DNA of 64,000 bases from Congeria kusceri (Eukaryota > Mollusca > Bivalvia > Myida > Dreissenidae), in assembly GCA_027627225.1 (NCBI GenBank), contig CM051029.1, positions 9,370,215 through 9,434,214 of the forward strand, in the 5' to 3' direction. Position 1 is the stretch's first letter. Every line of letters begins with the position of its first letter. The notes under the pieces were generated by a model. It ran no database searches. It was not told the origin of the DNA and saw nothing but the letters and a program-made list of their open reading frames with translations. The translations under genes were made by a program, and so were the position numbers. This document shows positions 11,181 to 25,455 of the stretch, in pieces.

Positions 11181-13430
11181 TGTTTGTATTCCTTAATTTT
11201 GTTCCATAGATCTACTTGTAATAAACATGGGCTTTTGTTTTCATTCTGCACGTTAAGAAACCGATTTTTTTTAAAATATATGTTGCATATAAACATTAAT
11301 ACATTCCATGATAATTTTGTACATTTTCCAGCACGAACAAAATATGTTTGTGTAATAGAAAATAAAAACATTACTTGATTGATGAATCCGTTGAATGAAC
11401 TAGAATTTAGTAGGTCTTATATACAAACATATTAGTATAGTATTTCTTGAAGAAGAGTAATTTAAGATCGAACAAATTATGTCAAGTGCTTCAATTAATG
11501 ACAGCTATCGTGCCCACAACTTTATCAATTAGGTATACGTGTTAAATAGTAAATTGAGTGGGTATTCGTCGGGTTGTTTGTATTTCAAGCGAAAATATAT
11601 CGACCCTTATTTACGTTTAAATACATTTGAGTGACACTTCACGTGTAGATAAGAAAATAAATTGCAAATATAGGATACAATTTGAAATACAAACATGGTC
11701 ACATGTTTGCAAACATATGAATACCTGACAAATACATTTTGAGGACTAGATACCATCACTCCATAATTAATTTGATATTCACTTGAAAATTCATATTTTG
11801 ATAGATGGACTTAAGTTGTAGTTCCGAATACAAGATCCTAATACTGAATACAATGTATACGGCCCTTGACAAAAAAAAAGTTAGTTTGTTTAATAAGTAG
11901 AAGAAATGTATAGGGCTGGTTAAAACATTGTATTGTTTTATATTTCTGAGTATTTTTATAAGCGTTTTCTTAATTTTGAAATTTTGGATTTTCCCACTGG
12001 ATTTTTTTCCCACTTTTGAAAGTGTGAAAAATGTTTCCCACTTTTAAAAAGGGGACAATTTTCCCACTTTCAAAAATGGATTATTTTATTTTGTAACAGA
12101 ATGTGTATTTCCTCATTTTCTATCTACGTAATGAATAACTGAAATTATTAGAATTCCATTGTTTAAATGCATGAGAAGTATAGTAGAACCTGCGATACCG
12201 CGGTCGAGCGCAGACAACTGTACATTTTGTTTCAGCTGGTTATAATATTAAAGTGTTAATACAATTATTGCATATTTTGCTTAATTTGAACGTCGATTTA
12301 GTGTTGCTATCTATCAATCAAGGATAAAGTGAGGTTAGTTTAATATCTTAAACAGTAAAGATTGTGTTCGTGAAACCCGAGAAAACGTTTAAATTTGGTA
12401 CACACGTCATTCCAATCAATTGATGACGACACTGAAATAATGAAATGTACGACTAAATTAATTACCGTATGTCATGTACTTATTGTTCTTCTATTTTATA
12501 TTTAATAATTTATCAATAAAATTAAAACAAATAACTTAAGATCTCTTGTAAAATTTCCCAAGTTAGAATAAGTATTTACGAAATACATGTATATGAATAC
12601 AGAAACCAGATTTGGATCTTTTTAAGTCAATTGCTGCTAAAATAGACTTGTAAATGCAATTTTAAACGTTAAACAGTGTACATAAAATCAATATCCTGAT
12701 CATTAGACCATTAGATACAACATATTTCAAATAGCTTTAATTTGATTAATCGAAAATGTGTGACAAATCCGTTTTGAAACTATATATTCTCACAATTTCC
12801 TTCTTATCGCCAAATAATTAAATACTGCATATTTAAGTACACGCGTATATCAGAAACCACCAGCACTTTTCAGTGGGTGTGATACCGCGTTTTAGCTTAA
12901 TACGTACAACCATAAATAGCGCAATTTACTACTGGAGCTGCGGGGACCTCCGGTAAAGTGAAAACGTCTCTTGCTGCACAATGTGTTTACTGCCAGCATT
13001 TTGTTTACTGCCTACATAGTTTACATAGTCAAAACGTCTCCTGGCGCACGAGCGGCGAAACGCTACATCCGGTTTGCATGTATTCGTATTAATATATTGT
13101 ATAGCTCGGAAACATTACCGGCGGATCAATGTTGTTAGTCCAAGGCGCGATAGATATTATGCGAGTCAGAACAAAACAGAACAATACTTTATTAATCCCA
13201 GTTATGCATAGATACAACATAGGGTACATATTATACAATATCATAATTACAATACATACATTCATGTTTCCCGTTCAAGTTATAATCACTAAGATTTATT
13301 ATATTATACTATTACATATAGGGGGAAGTCATTTAATCAGCGTGAGGCACATTAATAGTATACAAGTTAATTATATAAGTCGGTTGTATTAACATAGCAA
13401 TTAGGTATTATTTAAAAATAAAACATAAAT
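11181..13430. other. No supported gene; short repeats only
   Basis: Mostly AT-rich. At 12005-12080 'ttcccactttt' recurs three times about 30 bases apart. At 13175-13200 the minus strand reads GGGATTAATAAAGTATTG, which looks like the polyadenylated 3' end of a retroelement, but no coding part is seen. Confidence 0.45.
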
Positions 13431-13433
13431 AAA

Positions 13434-13465
13434 TCACAATACTACTAGTACTACTACTACTACTG

Positions 13466-13534
<69 letters not shown>

Positions 13535-13544
13535 TTATTATTAT

Positions 13545-13635
<91 letters not shown>

Positions 13636-13660
13636 ATTCTTTTATTACTACTACTACTAC

Positions 13661-13705
<45 letters not shown>
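13434..13705. repeat. (TAC)n and (TAA)n microsatellite
   Basis: About 190 bases of TAC with TAT and TCT interruptions, then about 50 bases of AAT. The Val/Ile/Ser-rich reading on the minus strand is a by-product. Confidence 0.95.
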
Positions 13706-13706
<1 letters not shown>

Positions 13707-13739
13707 TTGTGCGTATATTAATTTAAATAAACAAGTCAA

Positions 13740-16700
13740 TTGTCTACATTATGCATTCAGGGAAATAAAACAACTTTATATTAAAACATTTTTTGCTGCT
13801 CAGTGTCTAACTGATTATATAAAAAAAAGACCTACCCAAAATTACATTCATATTAAGCTTAAACAATATATATCTAATTTGCGCGATATTGTGGGAAACC
13901 TTTAAACGGTAATTATGTATTGTGTTTTTGTTGATTTAGTTATATTTTTTGTCAAGTATAACTTCACATTCAAATTGTCACCCGCAGAGGTTGATGGCCC
14001 TAAATGTTATCGGTTACTACAGAAACAGAGTCGATTGTATTGCCGAATACTGTTGCCTGTTAGAAAACTAGAAGTTAAGGATATGTTTTTGTCCAAAATA
14101 TTTTGAAACTTATAATTTAACATTATAACCGTGTGTGATGAAATCATACAAAACATTCACATGCACCTGTGACAAATGGAGTAATTTAGTTACTGAAGTG
14201 AGTGAGTGAGCGAGTGAGCTAGTTTGATGGGAACCAAAACAATGTATGAACGATTCATGCTTTATCAATGATTTGTATAATGATATAAGTCATACTAATG
14301 CTAAATTGGCATTTGCCGCAACGTGATTGCAATCCAGTATTACGGCAAGAAATACAGTACACATGTACTAATCGATTTGTTGTATTTTTTCGCCCATTTG
14401 AAAGCATATGTATGCATCCAAAAGTGCAAAGCATGACAAGTGTAAGAGACTTTACAGATAACATCACTGTAATGTCTGATATGATATAAACTTGTTGAAT
14501 TATCGTTTGTATAAATATAAACAAATGTACATACCTAGTAGTAAATACGCGACAAAGATCAATACACATCGAAGGTGAAGCATGCTTGGTTTTCTGCAGC
14601 CTGTGTTCATATTGTAATAATGTCCGTAAAATCGCTTTCAACCGAAACGCAGGCACCTGCTAATTAACAATAAACTAAACTGCCCCAATGTGTACATTTT
14701 CGTAACATTCCTTTGATACGTAGATATTTCACATGTCAACACAACGAAGATCTCGATAAAATCACTCGTGATTTAAGTTAACGAATACATGTATGTTTGC
14801 TTCTAATTAATCTTCCGTGTTTACGTTCTCAATGGGTATGTGTTTGTGCATGTTAAACTACACACGTGCATTAATATTGTATTAATATATCACTACTATT
14901 TGACATATGATTTGTGGGAAGTTCATGGTTATATGTAAAATGTTACTGTAGCACTATTAACACAATCACGGTAATATCAAATCACACATTTAACCCGCAT
15001 TACCATACACAACTATAATATATAATAAATATATATAATTAATAAACTAAGTCGAAAGTTCTATATATCTGGAAGTAATAATATTTTCCACAGATATGTA
15101 TTCAACAATAAGCATTCAAAAACCTATTGCAAGACATGACACACTCATGTATACACAAGCTTATATCATATTACGCACATATTGAACATTTAACGAAATA
15201 ACTGAGCAATTAGTTTACTTGCATTATGTGCAGTATTTGCTTTTATTTGCCATATAGGTACATATAGAAACACACACACGATAAACTATGGTGAAAATAA
15301 ACATGTACAGGAAAAAACACTTCAATGAAATAAATAAATAAATAAATAAATACATATATATTAACATATTTGTCATTTTACTACTTATTCAAGGAATGAT
15401 ACTAGTTTTACTTTATGAATTTAAACAAGTATTTCGAAGTTTTAATAATCGTGTTGGTCAACATACAATTTATACGTACGTAAGCTCATTAGGGACATAT
15501 ACAATAGCATTTGTTCAGGTAACATCTCGTTGCTTCGTGCACGAAGATTGAAAGTGACGAAAAATTGCATAATTATGCAATATATACATCATTATAAAAT
15601 AAACTATTTAATTTAAATAATCTGTTTTTGAGCTTAGCCTTAATTAATTAGTTTTATTATTAATTAATTAATAATGAGCATAATTATGTGTGTGTCGACA
15701 AAAACTGGAATATAACTACATCGTTATTCCGTGTAGGTAATTACTATATTTATAATGAGTTTACCAATTCAGTTAAAATATTTGAATGTAGCCAACAGTT
15801 GCTTGTATTTTAACGAGATACTAATATAGACAGAACAAATGTCCTTCATCATTCGTGTGCATATTGTTTTTTCAGAAATGTTCAACTGGGCAAACATTTG
15901 ATTGATCCTTACGTTCTGTTGTGCGTACATGTAAAGTGCTAGTTTAAATTAATTTGTCAGAAATTTTAGCATACACGTACGTATAGTATTTGAGAGAGAA
16001 ATGCAGTTATAATTATATGGAATCTTTACTAGCAATTATATAATTAGGCAATTTATTTAAAACATTACTTTATTTAGAATTATGATATATATTTGATAAA
16101 ACGAGTCAATTTTAGAAACGCCTTTTTAAGTCGTGTAACTCCTGTATTAATGATATAACAGTTAAGGAGCTAAACATAACACATGTGGACACATGCACTA
16201 TTTGAATTATTTAAATCGCACAGTGAACTTTTAACGATGCCTTACGAAATCTTTAAACAAAACATAGTATATGAATAACAGATCACACTATATTTAAATA
16301 AATTAACAAATACACTGGATAAATAAATGTAGGCTACATCGGTTAATAAATTTAAACTCAGATCATTACAATATATGTGTGATAGCAACACATTTGTGTG
16401 TTTATTTAGCTATTTTATATTATCGGAAACTGAGCACTTAACATACATCTCGAGCTATAATTTCGTTTAAATTATTTAAATTGATGGAAACAATTGAATC
16501 ACATTACACAACTATTGCATTATAAACGTTGTACTTTTAAATGCCGGGGTCCACTTCTCTGATTTTGCGGTGGTAAAGCAATTAACCTACATACAGAGAC
16601 TGGGCTGAACTTATCGGACAGTGATTGCTAATACGAGCAGTCTGTTTGTAAACAGAGACAGTGTTTGAACACGAGAGCAGTGAAAACTGCAACTTTCGTC

Positions 16701-17479
16701 TCATTCCATCTAAAAGATGAGACCCAGGATGTAAACACTGCACTGAGTCAGCAGCTTTCTACTGGCTGTGTAAAGTGTATGACCTTTTTGTGGGTGGGAT
16801 TATCTTTTCCAGGGAAATTTGGATTTTGAAAACAAAGGTAAATGGTGTTTTACAGAATTTATCTTTAATATGTCTAAAGCCTGTCTGTTAATTTACTTGT
16901 GTGTCAAATTTCATAGAAAAATAATAATTTAAACCAAAGAAAAATAGACGATGTGTTTTCATCCTTCTGCTCCTGACAGACCAGTGTATAACTGAAGAGT
17001 AGACATTTTCTAAACCTCAGACCCTTTTATACTGTTACCCCGGTGTTTAAGTTTAACAGGTAACGCATTTGACACAAAAATTAATGCTTATCCACAACCG
17101 TGTTCACATGTTATAGCTCTGCAATGTGAACTGTGGACCGCAAAACTAAAACGTTAAAGTCTTCCTGGTTGCACTGATAGAGACAAGTTTTATTTTATTG
17201 CGAGTATTAAACTGGTTGTGTGTATGTGTTTGTTTGCGGATGGTTTATGTTTCATTTAGGTAAAACTTTATTTCAATCTAAAATAAACTCGATGAAACTA
17301 CAGTACAATCACGATTAATGCACAGGTACGTGAATTGCGATTGTGCGAAATGATGGTGTGCTACGATCGAGTGCGGCGGTATTGTAGTTTTGCATTCGTT
17401 ATTCAATGTAAATTTTTGTTTACTATTATCGATTAAACGAAAATTGCAATTTTACTATCAATTATCATGGTCCGATAAA
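13740..17479. other. No supported gene
   Basis: AT-rich. It includes an AAAT run (15330-15352) and a segment at 15415-15525 that is shared with 48315-48440. Open frames at 13915-14106 and 14255-14656 have no splice context or domain that I recognise. Confidence 0.45.
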
Positions 17480-18102
17480 GCCTCAGTCACACATTCCCGA
17501 TTATGGCTCCCGAAAGCGTCCCGACAGCACTACGATATAATTAATAAAAAAGTGGGGAATATCTGGACCCTGTTGGGACGCCGTCGGGACGCTGTCGGAA
17601 CGTCTTCGGGAGTTGTCGGAACGCTGTCGGTACGCTGTCCTAATAATCGGGAATTATCGGGACATGTTCGGCGTGATCGGCCAAGCACTCCCGACAGTTA
17701 AGGTTTTCCCTTAACATTAGGGAGATTCAGCCGAATGTGTACAGTCAGAACTCTGTCGGGATTAATACGGCTGTAACGGTTCAAGTTCTGGACGGTGTCG
17801 GGACGTTATCGGGACCATGTCTTGTAGAACGGGATTGATAATGCATTATATATTATTTAGAAATATCACGTCTGGAGTATTGCGGAAGTCACAAATTGCC
17901 GAATATGGTCGGGAAATTCGGGACGCTGTCTGGACTCTTTCGAAACGCTGTCTGGACGCTGTCTTGACATATTCGATCCTATGATCAAAAATTGAATTTC
18001 GAGTTCCGAATTTCAGAATATTGTCGCTACTGTTGACATATTGTATGCGGGACGCTTTCGGCTAAAGAATGGCAGTAAAAATCGGGAATGTGTGATTGAG
18101 GC
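17480..18102. mobile_element. MITE-like non-autonomous DNA transposon, 623 bp
   Basis: Left end GCCTCAGTCACACATTCCCG and right end (reverse complement) GCCTCAATCACACATTCCCG form a TIR of at least 23 bases with one mismatch. Flanks are ATAAA and ATAAG, a possible imperfect 5-bp target duplication. The GC-rich interior has many 'gtcgggacgctgtc'-like subrepeats (17570-17640, 17920-17970). There is no transposase gene. The superfamily is not assigned. Confidence 0.8.
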
Positions 18103-20738
18103 ATAAGAGGTAAATACCGTGCGTGATAAAAATATGTCATTATACGAATCGCCGATTGGCGGATTTTCACAAGTGACAGCCGCCATCCATTGTTTCGCAT
18201 AAATCAGATGTTAGCTTAAAACATACTGTGATACAAACAAGAAGCTGACTTGATAGCAATTTAGGCAATTTCTGATAGTCACATCACCAAAATTATACTG
18301 CTAAACGATCGTACAACAGTTGTAAACCAAGAACAAATTCTGAGCTGTTTATAAATAATGCAGTATATTTACATTGCATAGCCATTTTCAGAGGGAATTG
18401 GTATGCATTCATAATCGCATGAACGTAATGCCTTATCAAATGCGTAGTAATATAGTATTGTTCTATTTTTATGCAAATTATATTTCGACATGCAATTCAT
18501 ATTTTTCAATGAACTAACATGTCTTATACTATTAAATGTTAATCCTTCCTGCATCTATTGTTAACTTTTGATTATTTATTATAATAAATAAACCTTAACC
18601 ATTCTTTCGAGTTTTACTTATACAATAATCAATTTGAGCATTTATTTCAGTTTTGGTGGATAGGATTCTATCATGCAAGGTCTCCAAGTGTTATTATAAA
18701 AATAGTAATTTTGCTAGCATGTTACATGTACAGGTTATGGTATTTACAGTAAACATTGAATTATCTTTCTTACAAGTGACCACTGAAAATGTTGATGACA
18801 TAAAATTGGTGAACGTATATGGATTGGATTTAACATTGATGTATCTATTTGCTCTGCGTGTAGATCATATTTGATTTTTATTTTTTTAAATTTCAGCCTT
18901 CGCGTGATGTTAAAGTGGCATAACTCTTCTGTAACCAAGTATAAATGCATGATGTCGATTTAGACTTGCTAGCAAAGCACCCCCTAATAAAAAGTGGTGC
19001 TTGTAGGCTTCATCGGCCGAGTTAGCTGTTCTTCTTCATGCCACGTTTGCACCCTTTCAGTTATTTTTTTTAGTTTTGTAGCGATATAATTTTTTCAGTC
19101 AAAATCATGTTCTTCAGTTTAAAGCTTCATTGTAGGTGTTTGAGACTGCTATAAAGCTGTCTCAACATTTTGAGTAGCACACGTATTTTTCAGATTGAAA
19201 ATATTGAGTCTTTTGTGAGATCTGCTGTTGTTTTTTTTTGGAGTCACCAAATTATTTCCAGACTTATCTCAAGTCGGAATTTGAGCAAAATATTACATAG
19301 ATGCTAAATATATGACTGAGATAACGATCGTAGTCGTGGGGTCTGAAGTAATTTCATTGCATGTGGTGTTATTCGATCAGCAATACACAAACATGTTGCA
19401 CACTTCGACATTTCTTAAAATCCAATATCTCAATTTTTGTGATTTGTTTATACAAGGAAAATTAAAAAAATACATATTATGTGAACATTAAATTTTATTT
19501 GTTGCAGCAAATAGAAGTTGAAATAAAGAAATAAAATAACATTTATATAGGAAACTGCTTTGTTAATATTTTGCATTCTATTGCATGTCATTCGGTTACA
19601 ACTGATGTGTGTGTTCTTTCTTTTAGACTGGCAACGTGCATGTTAAACAAAAACCATATAACGAAACGCTATTAAATAATCGCAAATATAAAACACGCAC
19701 TTAAGAACATGCAAATTATCCATGATGCGCTCTAGCCAGTTTGACCATTGCGTGTATAATCACATGAACGCAACCATTTAAAACCTTAATTAATAAATAT
19801 CCGGTGACTATTGTATAATAACGATCCCACTATAAATCAAAATAACCACACAATCGCCCTCCTCGTTCGCGGGTTAACCAATTTACTCATTATATCTTTC
19901 GCTGGCTCAATCTCCCATTCACTGTCTCACACAATCATATGCATACGAACACACACGCGCACGCACACATGCACATTCTCAGTCACATAAACACTCATTC
20001 ACTCTCTCACTTCCACACTCTCTTTTCAACAAATATATATATATATCATATAACACATTGTTAGGTACTTAATACTATTGGATTTGATATCGCCAAAAAC
20101 CACCCCAAAAGGATGATACCAAATCCAAACGGTGTATCTATTTTATTGTTCCTGCGTCTGCTTAAAAATGACTGCAAATAAAATATACCCGCTTACACGT
20201 TATCACGGCATTATTGTGAACTATAGCATGTTAATCGACACACTTTCAGTGATTGCATATCTCTAGAGTTGAGAGTGTTGATTGCATGCACATGTTTCTA
20301 CTACACAAACGTATATCACAATTTACTTATGTATATAGCTCCGCTTGCGATAATCATTGATACACCTCGCTCGTTTTTTTTGCGTGAATTATATGCCTTA
20401 AATTTGTTCAGTCTACACAAAATACAACTACAATAAGTAAAACAACATTTGATGTTAAGATATATACTTAGCACAAATGGAAACTCTCACGTGTTTACAT
20501 TATGGAAGTTTGTAAAATGTACTGCAAGCAAAATTATGTGTGTACTACCTTTAGTTGGATATACAAAATCACTTATTTAAGTGCAGGCGAGCTACATTGT
20601 ATTATTAGCATTATTATGATTTCCCACTAACCACACATGCTAATACACATATTGTTATAAAATAAATTATGGATTATGGGATCTTGGATAATTTCGAGGT
20701 TAATAACCAATATTTTAACTATTGTAAACATACTTGAT
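18103..20738. other. No supported gene
   Basis: AT-rich with a CA-rich tract at about 19945-20000. A short imperfect inverted repeat, 'ttggatttgatatc' against 'gataccaaatccaa', spans 20079-20137. Small hairpin 'gcaccccctaataaaaagtggtgc' type at about 18978-19001. Confidence 0.45.
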
Positions 20739-20907
20739 TCCTCATAATTTGGACCTAGTATCTCATAATTTGGATCTAGTATCTGTTAATTTGGAACTAG
20801 TTTCTCATAATTTGGACTTAATATCCCATAATTTGGACCTAGTATCTCATTATTTGGATCTAGTATCTCATAATTTGGACCTAGTATCTCATCATTTGGA
20901 CTTATTA
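20739..20907 (+). repeat. 21-bp tandem repeat, about 8 units
   Basis: The unit is close to ATAATTTGGACCTAGTATCTC. Because 21 is divisible by three it stays open, reading HNLDLVS repeatedly. Upstream lies only an ATG seven codons before the array; no splice context or promoter is evident. Confidence 0.88.
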
Positions 20908-23900
20908 ACCACTAAGTATAAGTTCTGTTATCGTAATAGTGCGACAATGAAATACAAAAAATAATACAGGTTGTGTCGCTAGAACGTTTCACTACTATGC
21001 TAACAATGGACATTCATGTATAGTATTAAACAATTGCTTTATTGTTTTTAAAATCAGTATCATTTCAGGGATTAAAATACCAACTATTGTCAAGTTTTAC
21101 CGTGAAATGAAATGAATGTTAAATTTATCTATTCCTGTGAAAAAGTTTGTCATTTGGCACACATTATTGGACCAATGGGGTTTATAAAACAATAAAGAGA
21201 AATCCAAATATATGTGTTATTTTAGTAATTATTCACTCTGTGATCAGTTTAGAATACCTCAAAAACTAAAACATGATTAGTTTTATCTTATGAAATATAT
21301 TCATATATGTTTGTCTCACAGCTAAGAAATGGCCGCTCTCGGAGCTGAGCTATTTTAGACTGAGTGCGCATAAATCAAGCCTGAGAGCGAAAATATACAA
21401 TTGCAGTTAAATATAATTACTTATTTTAAATGCGTTACATATTGACACATATAAATGGGTAAATAAGTTGTTTACCCATACAGTTTGCAAACAAGTATGA
21501 CAATATCATGAAGATGTGAACACGTTTCAGTTTTCCTTCCCTTCATTATTTGTCACACTGTGTTAATTAAAATTAACAAGTGAAATAGACATTTCAAGAT
21601 TTGGTCATGTCCTCAGAAAGCACATTCATGTAACTAAAAACTTTTGCAAACTTGTTAAAATGATAGGACTACAATTCTTTGTAAATACAGACTAGTTGCT
21701 TTATAATTTACACTTTAGGAACATTAACATTGTACATGTACATCATTGTATTGAATAACGAACATTTACCCTGGAATATTCGCGTATGCTGAACGTAAGA
21801 TAAGAATGCCCCTAGGTGTGTTTTATTTGTAGCTGAGCATATAACCGTAAGTTCACTTTAAGTTCATCAAACATTGTGGCGATCAACTAAATTAACATCG
21901 TTCCGTCAAACATATATTATAGTTAATCCAATAATCAATTATAGTTAATCCAATAATCATCACCGCCAGTATCATTAACAACAAGAACAACAACACCAAT
22001 ACAAAAAACACATTGACATTTAGTATTGCAAATAAATTTAGATAAAGCTCAGTGATATGTCAGAGTGAGTTTTTCGAATGAACATTACAACAATAATGAG
22101 AATGACCAAATATATATTTTTTACACTGACAACAAAACGTGACGTCATATAAATTACTGTTACGTTCTTCTTATTATGTTTATTTTTGTTTTGCAATTTG
22201 TTAGCATTTAGTAAGCATCAAAACTGAAATATAACGAAATAAACAATTCTTTCAAATAAAACAGTCATTTTGAAAGGAAAAAAAAACGATATATAACGGA
22301 CTTTACTGAAAGTAGCCATATTCACCCGAATAAACTACAACGAATGCCGACATCAACCGACATAAAAAATAACGCAATGAATTATTAGGGATACTATGCG
22401 TTAACTATATTTATATGATATTACATATTTTACGTACACTACCTTATATAATGGCTCCTAAAATATACTAAACATGATTTAACAAAATGCTCGGTTCAAT
22501 TACGATTTCGAATTTTTAAGGGGCCTCACTGGTGAAAATGAAAATAACAAGGTTTTCACAAAATCAATATGTTTATGTTTAATAATATGATTTTAATCAT
22601 TTGAAACAAAGAAAACTATATGTCAATGAGATAGCTTTTCTGTAATGTTCATTTTTAATAACATTATATAGCATTATATGAAATCACTGTGACAGAAATT
22701 ATTTACATAAATAATAAAAAAAGGATGTTGTCACTGACTGTTATGTTATAGAGTATCATATGTTTATGAAATGAAAAGGAAAAAAAAACTAGGGTTCAAT
22801 GTTCATATAAGAGCGCCAGCAAATAAAATCTCTTTCAACACCCATTACGTTATAACAGAAAATACATTATTATGTATTATGAACTTTGCTAATACATATA
22901 ATGACTGTTTTAAATGTATATTGTACTTTAAACTTACAAAGTATATCCAAAGATCTGCAGTCTATGTCATTACAAATGTGTATATTTTTAAAAGTATTTC
23001 AACAAATCCAAAAAAATGTTAAATATTGTTCATTTTCCCCACCCACTGCCTTAGAATAGTTAACTTGAACAATCTTTATTCTAAACATGTTAAACTTACC
23101 AACACATAAACACATGGTATGTTCAGATAAGAATACAATATTGAAAACAAACTGCAAATAATCCACTCTTTTCAAACATACATGTAAGCATGTTTCCATG
23201 GCAACAATTCTCTCATATGAAAATTGCATGCATGCATGCATTCGAATTATGATTTGTAACATGAAGATAGCATTTATTCCAATTAGGCAAGTGTCACAGA
23301 ATCTAAATGGGTTTCTTATTTTGAATGAAAGGCAAAATGCCAAATATAATACACTTTAAGTCTTGTATAACGTAAGTATTTTTAAATTGAATATGTTTAA
23401 CAATATTGCACTTGTTTTAGGCATTATGCCATACATTCATTAACGATGTATGTCATATCATAACAACAACGTGATATTTTGAAAAATAATTTCAATTCAT
23501 ATGATGATACAAAAAATACAATTGTCATTGTTACGAATTTGGTTATTCCAACGTCAGCTTGTCTAAGTGCACATACTAGCTAGTATAATTTACGCCACCC
23601 ACTAAGTAATAGCATATAATTTATGTCATTCTAAGTTAACAAATTACAATATAAATATCTACATAATAATAATGCTGATCGTATGGACGCACCAACAAGT
23701 ACTTTTATTGCGTAGTTCTTTTAGATCACCAGTACAAAAGCACTAGAGCTATTGTTTCTAACAGAATATGAAAAAAAAAAAAAGAGTGTTTACAATCTGC
23801 CATCGTGTATTATACCCATGCAAAAAACCAACAAACACATTTTTCGCACACACAGCCTACATGGTTTATGCACAACAATATGATTTAGATACAAAGTAAA

Positions 23901-24209
23901 TTCTAAGCTAACACAGTAATGCACAACTACAAGAAACACAACTTCTGACAGCAAATTGCATTACGGCTGTTCCGAAAAAAAAGGTTATGGTGGGCGGAAC
24001 GCCAGTCCAAAAATGGTGTGCCACCAACACAACTTTATTTTCAATCAAGTCATATATATTTCATTTTGTTCCCTCTATCACCCCCACCCACCGAATTTTA
24101 ATACATCGGCGTTCGACCCCCTCATCACCTTTCTCCTGGAACAGCACTAAATGTATCCAAATTATGTTTGCAACATAAGTTTACAAATATATTTAATGAT
24201 CCTTGAAGT
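20908..24209. other. No supported gene
   Basis: AT-rich. It has an ATGC run at 23228-23242. A possible signal-like exon on the minus strand ends at a GTAAGT donor at about 23090, but no partner exon was found, so it is not called. Confidence 0.4.
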
Positions 24210-25081
24210 TTTAGTTACTTTCACATTTCCGCTGACCGTTTCCCCAAATGCAATACCCTGTTTTCCATTTCTTTTTATTAATTACCATCAAATGTCGCAA
24301 ATGAAGACCACAACCTGCCATTTTTCTAGCCAAACTGTTACTTATAGCCTTTTTGTTTATACAAATACCTTGGAAATTACTTACGGATTTTAGAGCTGTA
24401 CTAATTTGACTGAATAGCGAGTCAAAGGAAAACATACATGGTTTTAGACTTTCCTCAGACACATTTACAGAATCCACAAGCTTTTTTAAAGATTCAACAT
24501 CCTGTAAGGCATTATGAGCATTGTATGCTTCTCCAAGTAGACAACTGACAATATTAGCCTGAGATAATGATTACAGTTGGTGCTGAGACAGCTGGAAGAA
24601 CTTTCTTATATACATAAACCTTGCAATTGTTTTAGAAAAATCAGGCAACATTTGGTAGTTAACTATATCATGTAACAGTAAAAAACTATCAAAGGTTTTG
24701 ATATTATGGCCAAATAATGTCACCTTGTCAGTGTTGAGTCCTTTCAAGTAAGAAATTAAAGACGATAACGCATCACCGATCTCTAGGGCCTCTACCGGTG
24801 ATCCATTGTAAAACATTTTACTTCCTCTTTTGGTCAGTCCAGTCACTTTAGAGGCCTGTTTGGAAAGCTGCTTCTTCGGCAATACGTAACATGAAAACAC
24901 ATTCATTGAGCTGTTGCTGATGGCTGCAATTTGTGTAATGTGAGAATGTCTACCAGTACTAAACAACAAAGCTTTTTTTCTAAGAAGTTTGATATTTGAC
25001 CAGTTATGAGGATACACATATATTGACAAACGGTCATTCTTATAATTAGATTTGAAAGTGTCCTGCATGAAAAGAATACAA
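24210..25081 (-). pseudogene. DEDDh exonuclease-like domain of a transposon-derived protein, degenerate
   Basis: The exon starts after acceptor TTTTCATGCAG at 25082 and reads DTFKSNYKND and on. Recognisable pieces: SHITQIAAIS (after motif I), GHNIKTFDSFLLL (motif II, H-N and F-D), and, past a TAA at 24571, LLGEAYNAHNALQDVESL (motif III, H and D) and AGCGLHLRHL near the end. Where F-D-x-E-T-T-G is expected the reading is LLFSTGRHSH, so the catalytic D-x-E is missing, as if three codons were deleted. With the stop inside the domain it cannot be an active nuclease. It lies downstream on the same strand of the transposase-like exon at 27673-28052 and probably belonged to the same element. Confidence 0.6.
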
Positions 25082-25129
25082 CAGTCACATTTATTCATAT
25101 GTAACATAAGAACTATCATTTGAAGTGTT

Positions 25130-25455
25130 GAACAGCTTCAAGTAGGTAGGGAATACAAACAAGAGGGTTGTAGGCCCTAGGTTGCTCACCGGAGAGGCTC
25201 ATGTTGATTGGACAACAAACGTGGCCTCCAAAGTGTTCAAACTGTTACTGCAATTTGCCCTGGTGACCCATTTATTCGACACAACATTACCTAGTTTCGA
25301 ATTAGACCAAGATATCATTATAACAAATGTTTTTGGCACGTTTTATGAAGATTGGGAAATACATGTCGTCTATAGGGAGTTCAGAAGGTATATGACACGA
25401 CGAGTAACGACGGACAAAAGCGATTACAAAGGCTCACCATGAGGTGTGAACGTGA
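25130..25455 (-). repeat. Bivalve-type interspersed repeat
   Basis: It contains 'ttgctcaccgg', 'tgtggcctccaaagtgttc'-type wording, 'gaccaagatatcattataa' and 'acggacaaaagcgatta' then 'ggctcaccatgag'. An open frame through it (25182-25442) is not a gene. A fragment of the same end occurs at 28185-28225. Confidence 0.6.

Noticed and set aside
13434..13739. Ile/Ser/Val homopolymer frame
   Set aside because: It is a translation of TAC and TAA microsatellites.
14255..14656. 133-codon minus frame
   Set aside because: No domain, no conserved splice sites, and an overlapping plus frame of similar quality.
17390..17701. 103-codon Arg/Gly-rich frame
   Set aside because: It crosses the MITE boundary and reads its subrepeats.
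22999..23343. 114-codon minus frame with a signal-like stretch and a GTAAGT donor
   Set aside because: The leader is weak and no partner exon with an Ig or other domain was found.
25182..25442. 86-codon frame
   Set aside because: Lies in an interspersed repeat with 'gacggacaaaag'-type wording.
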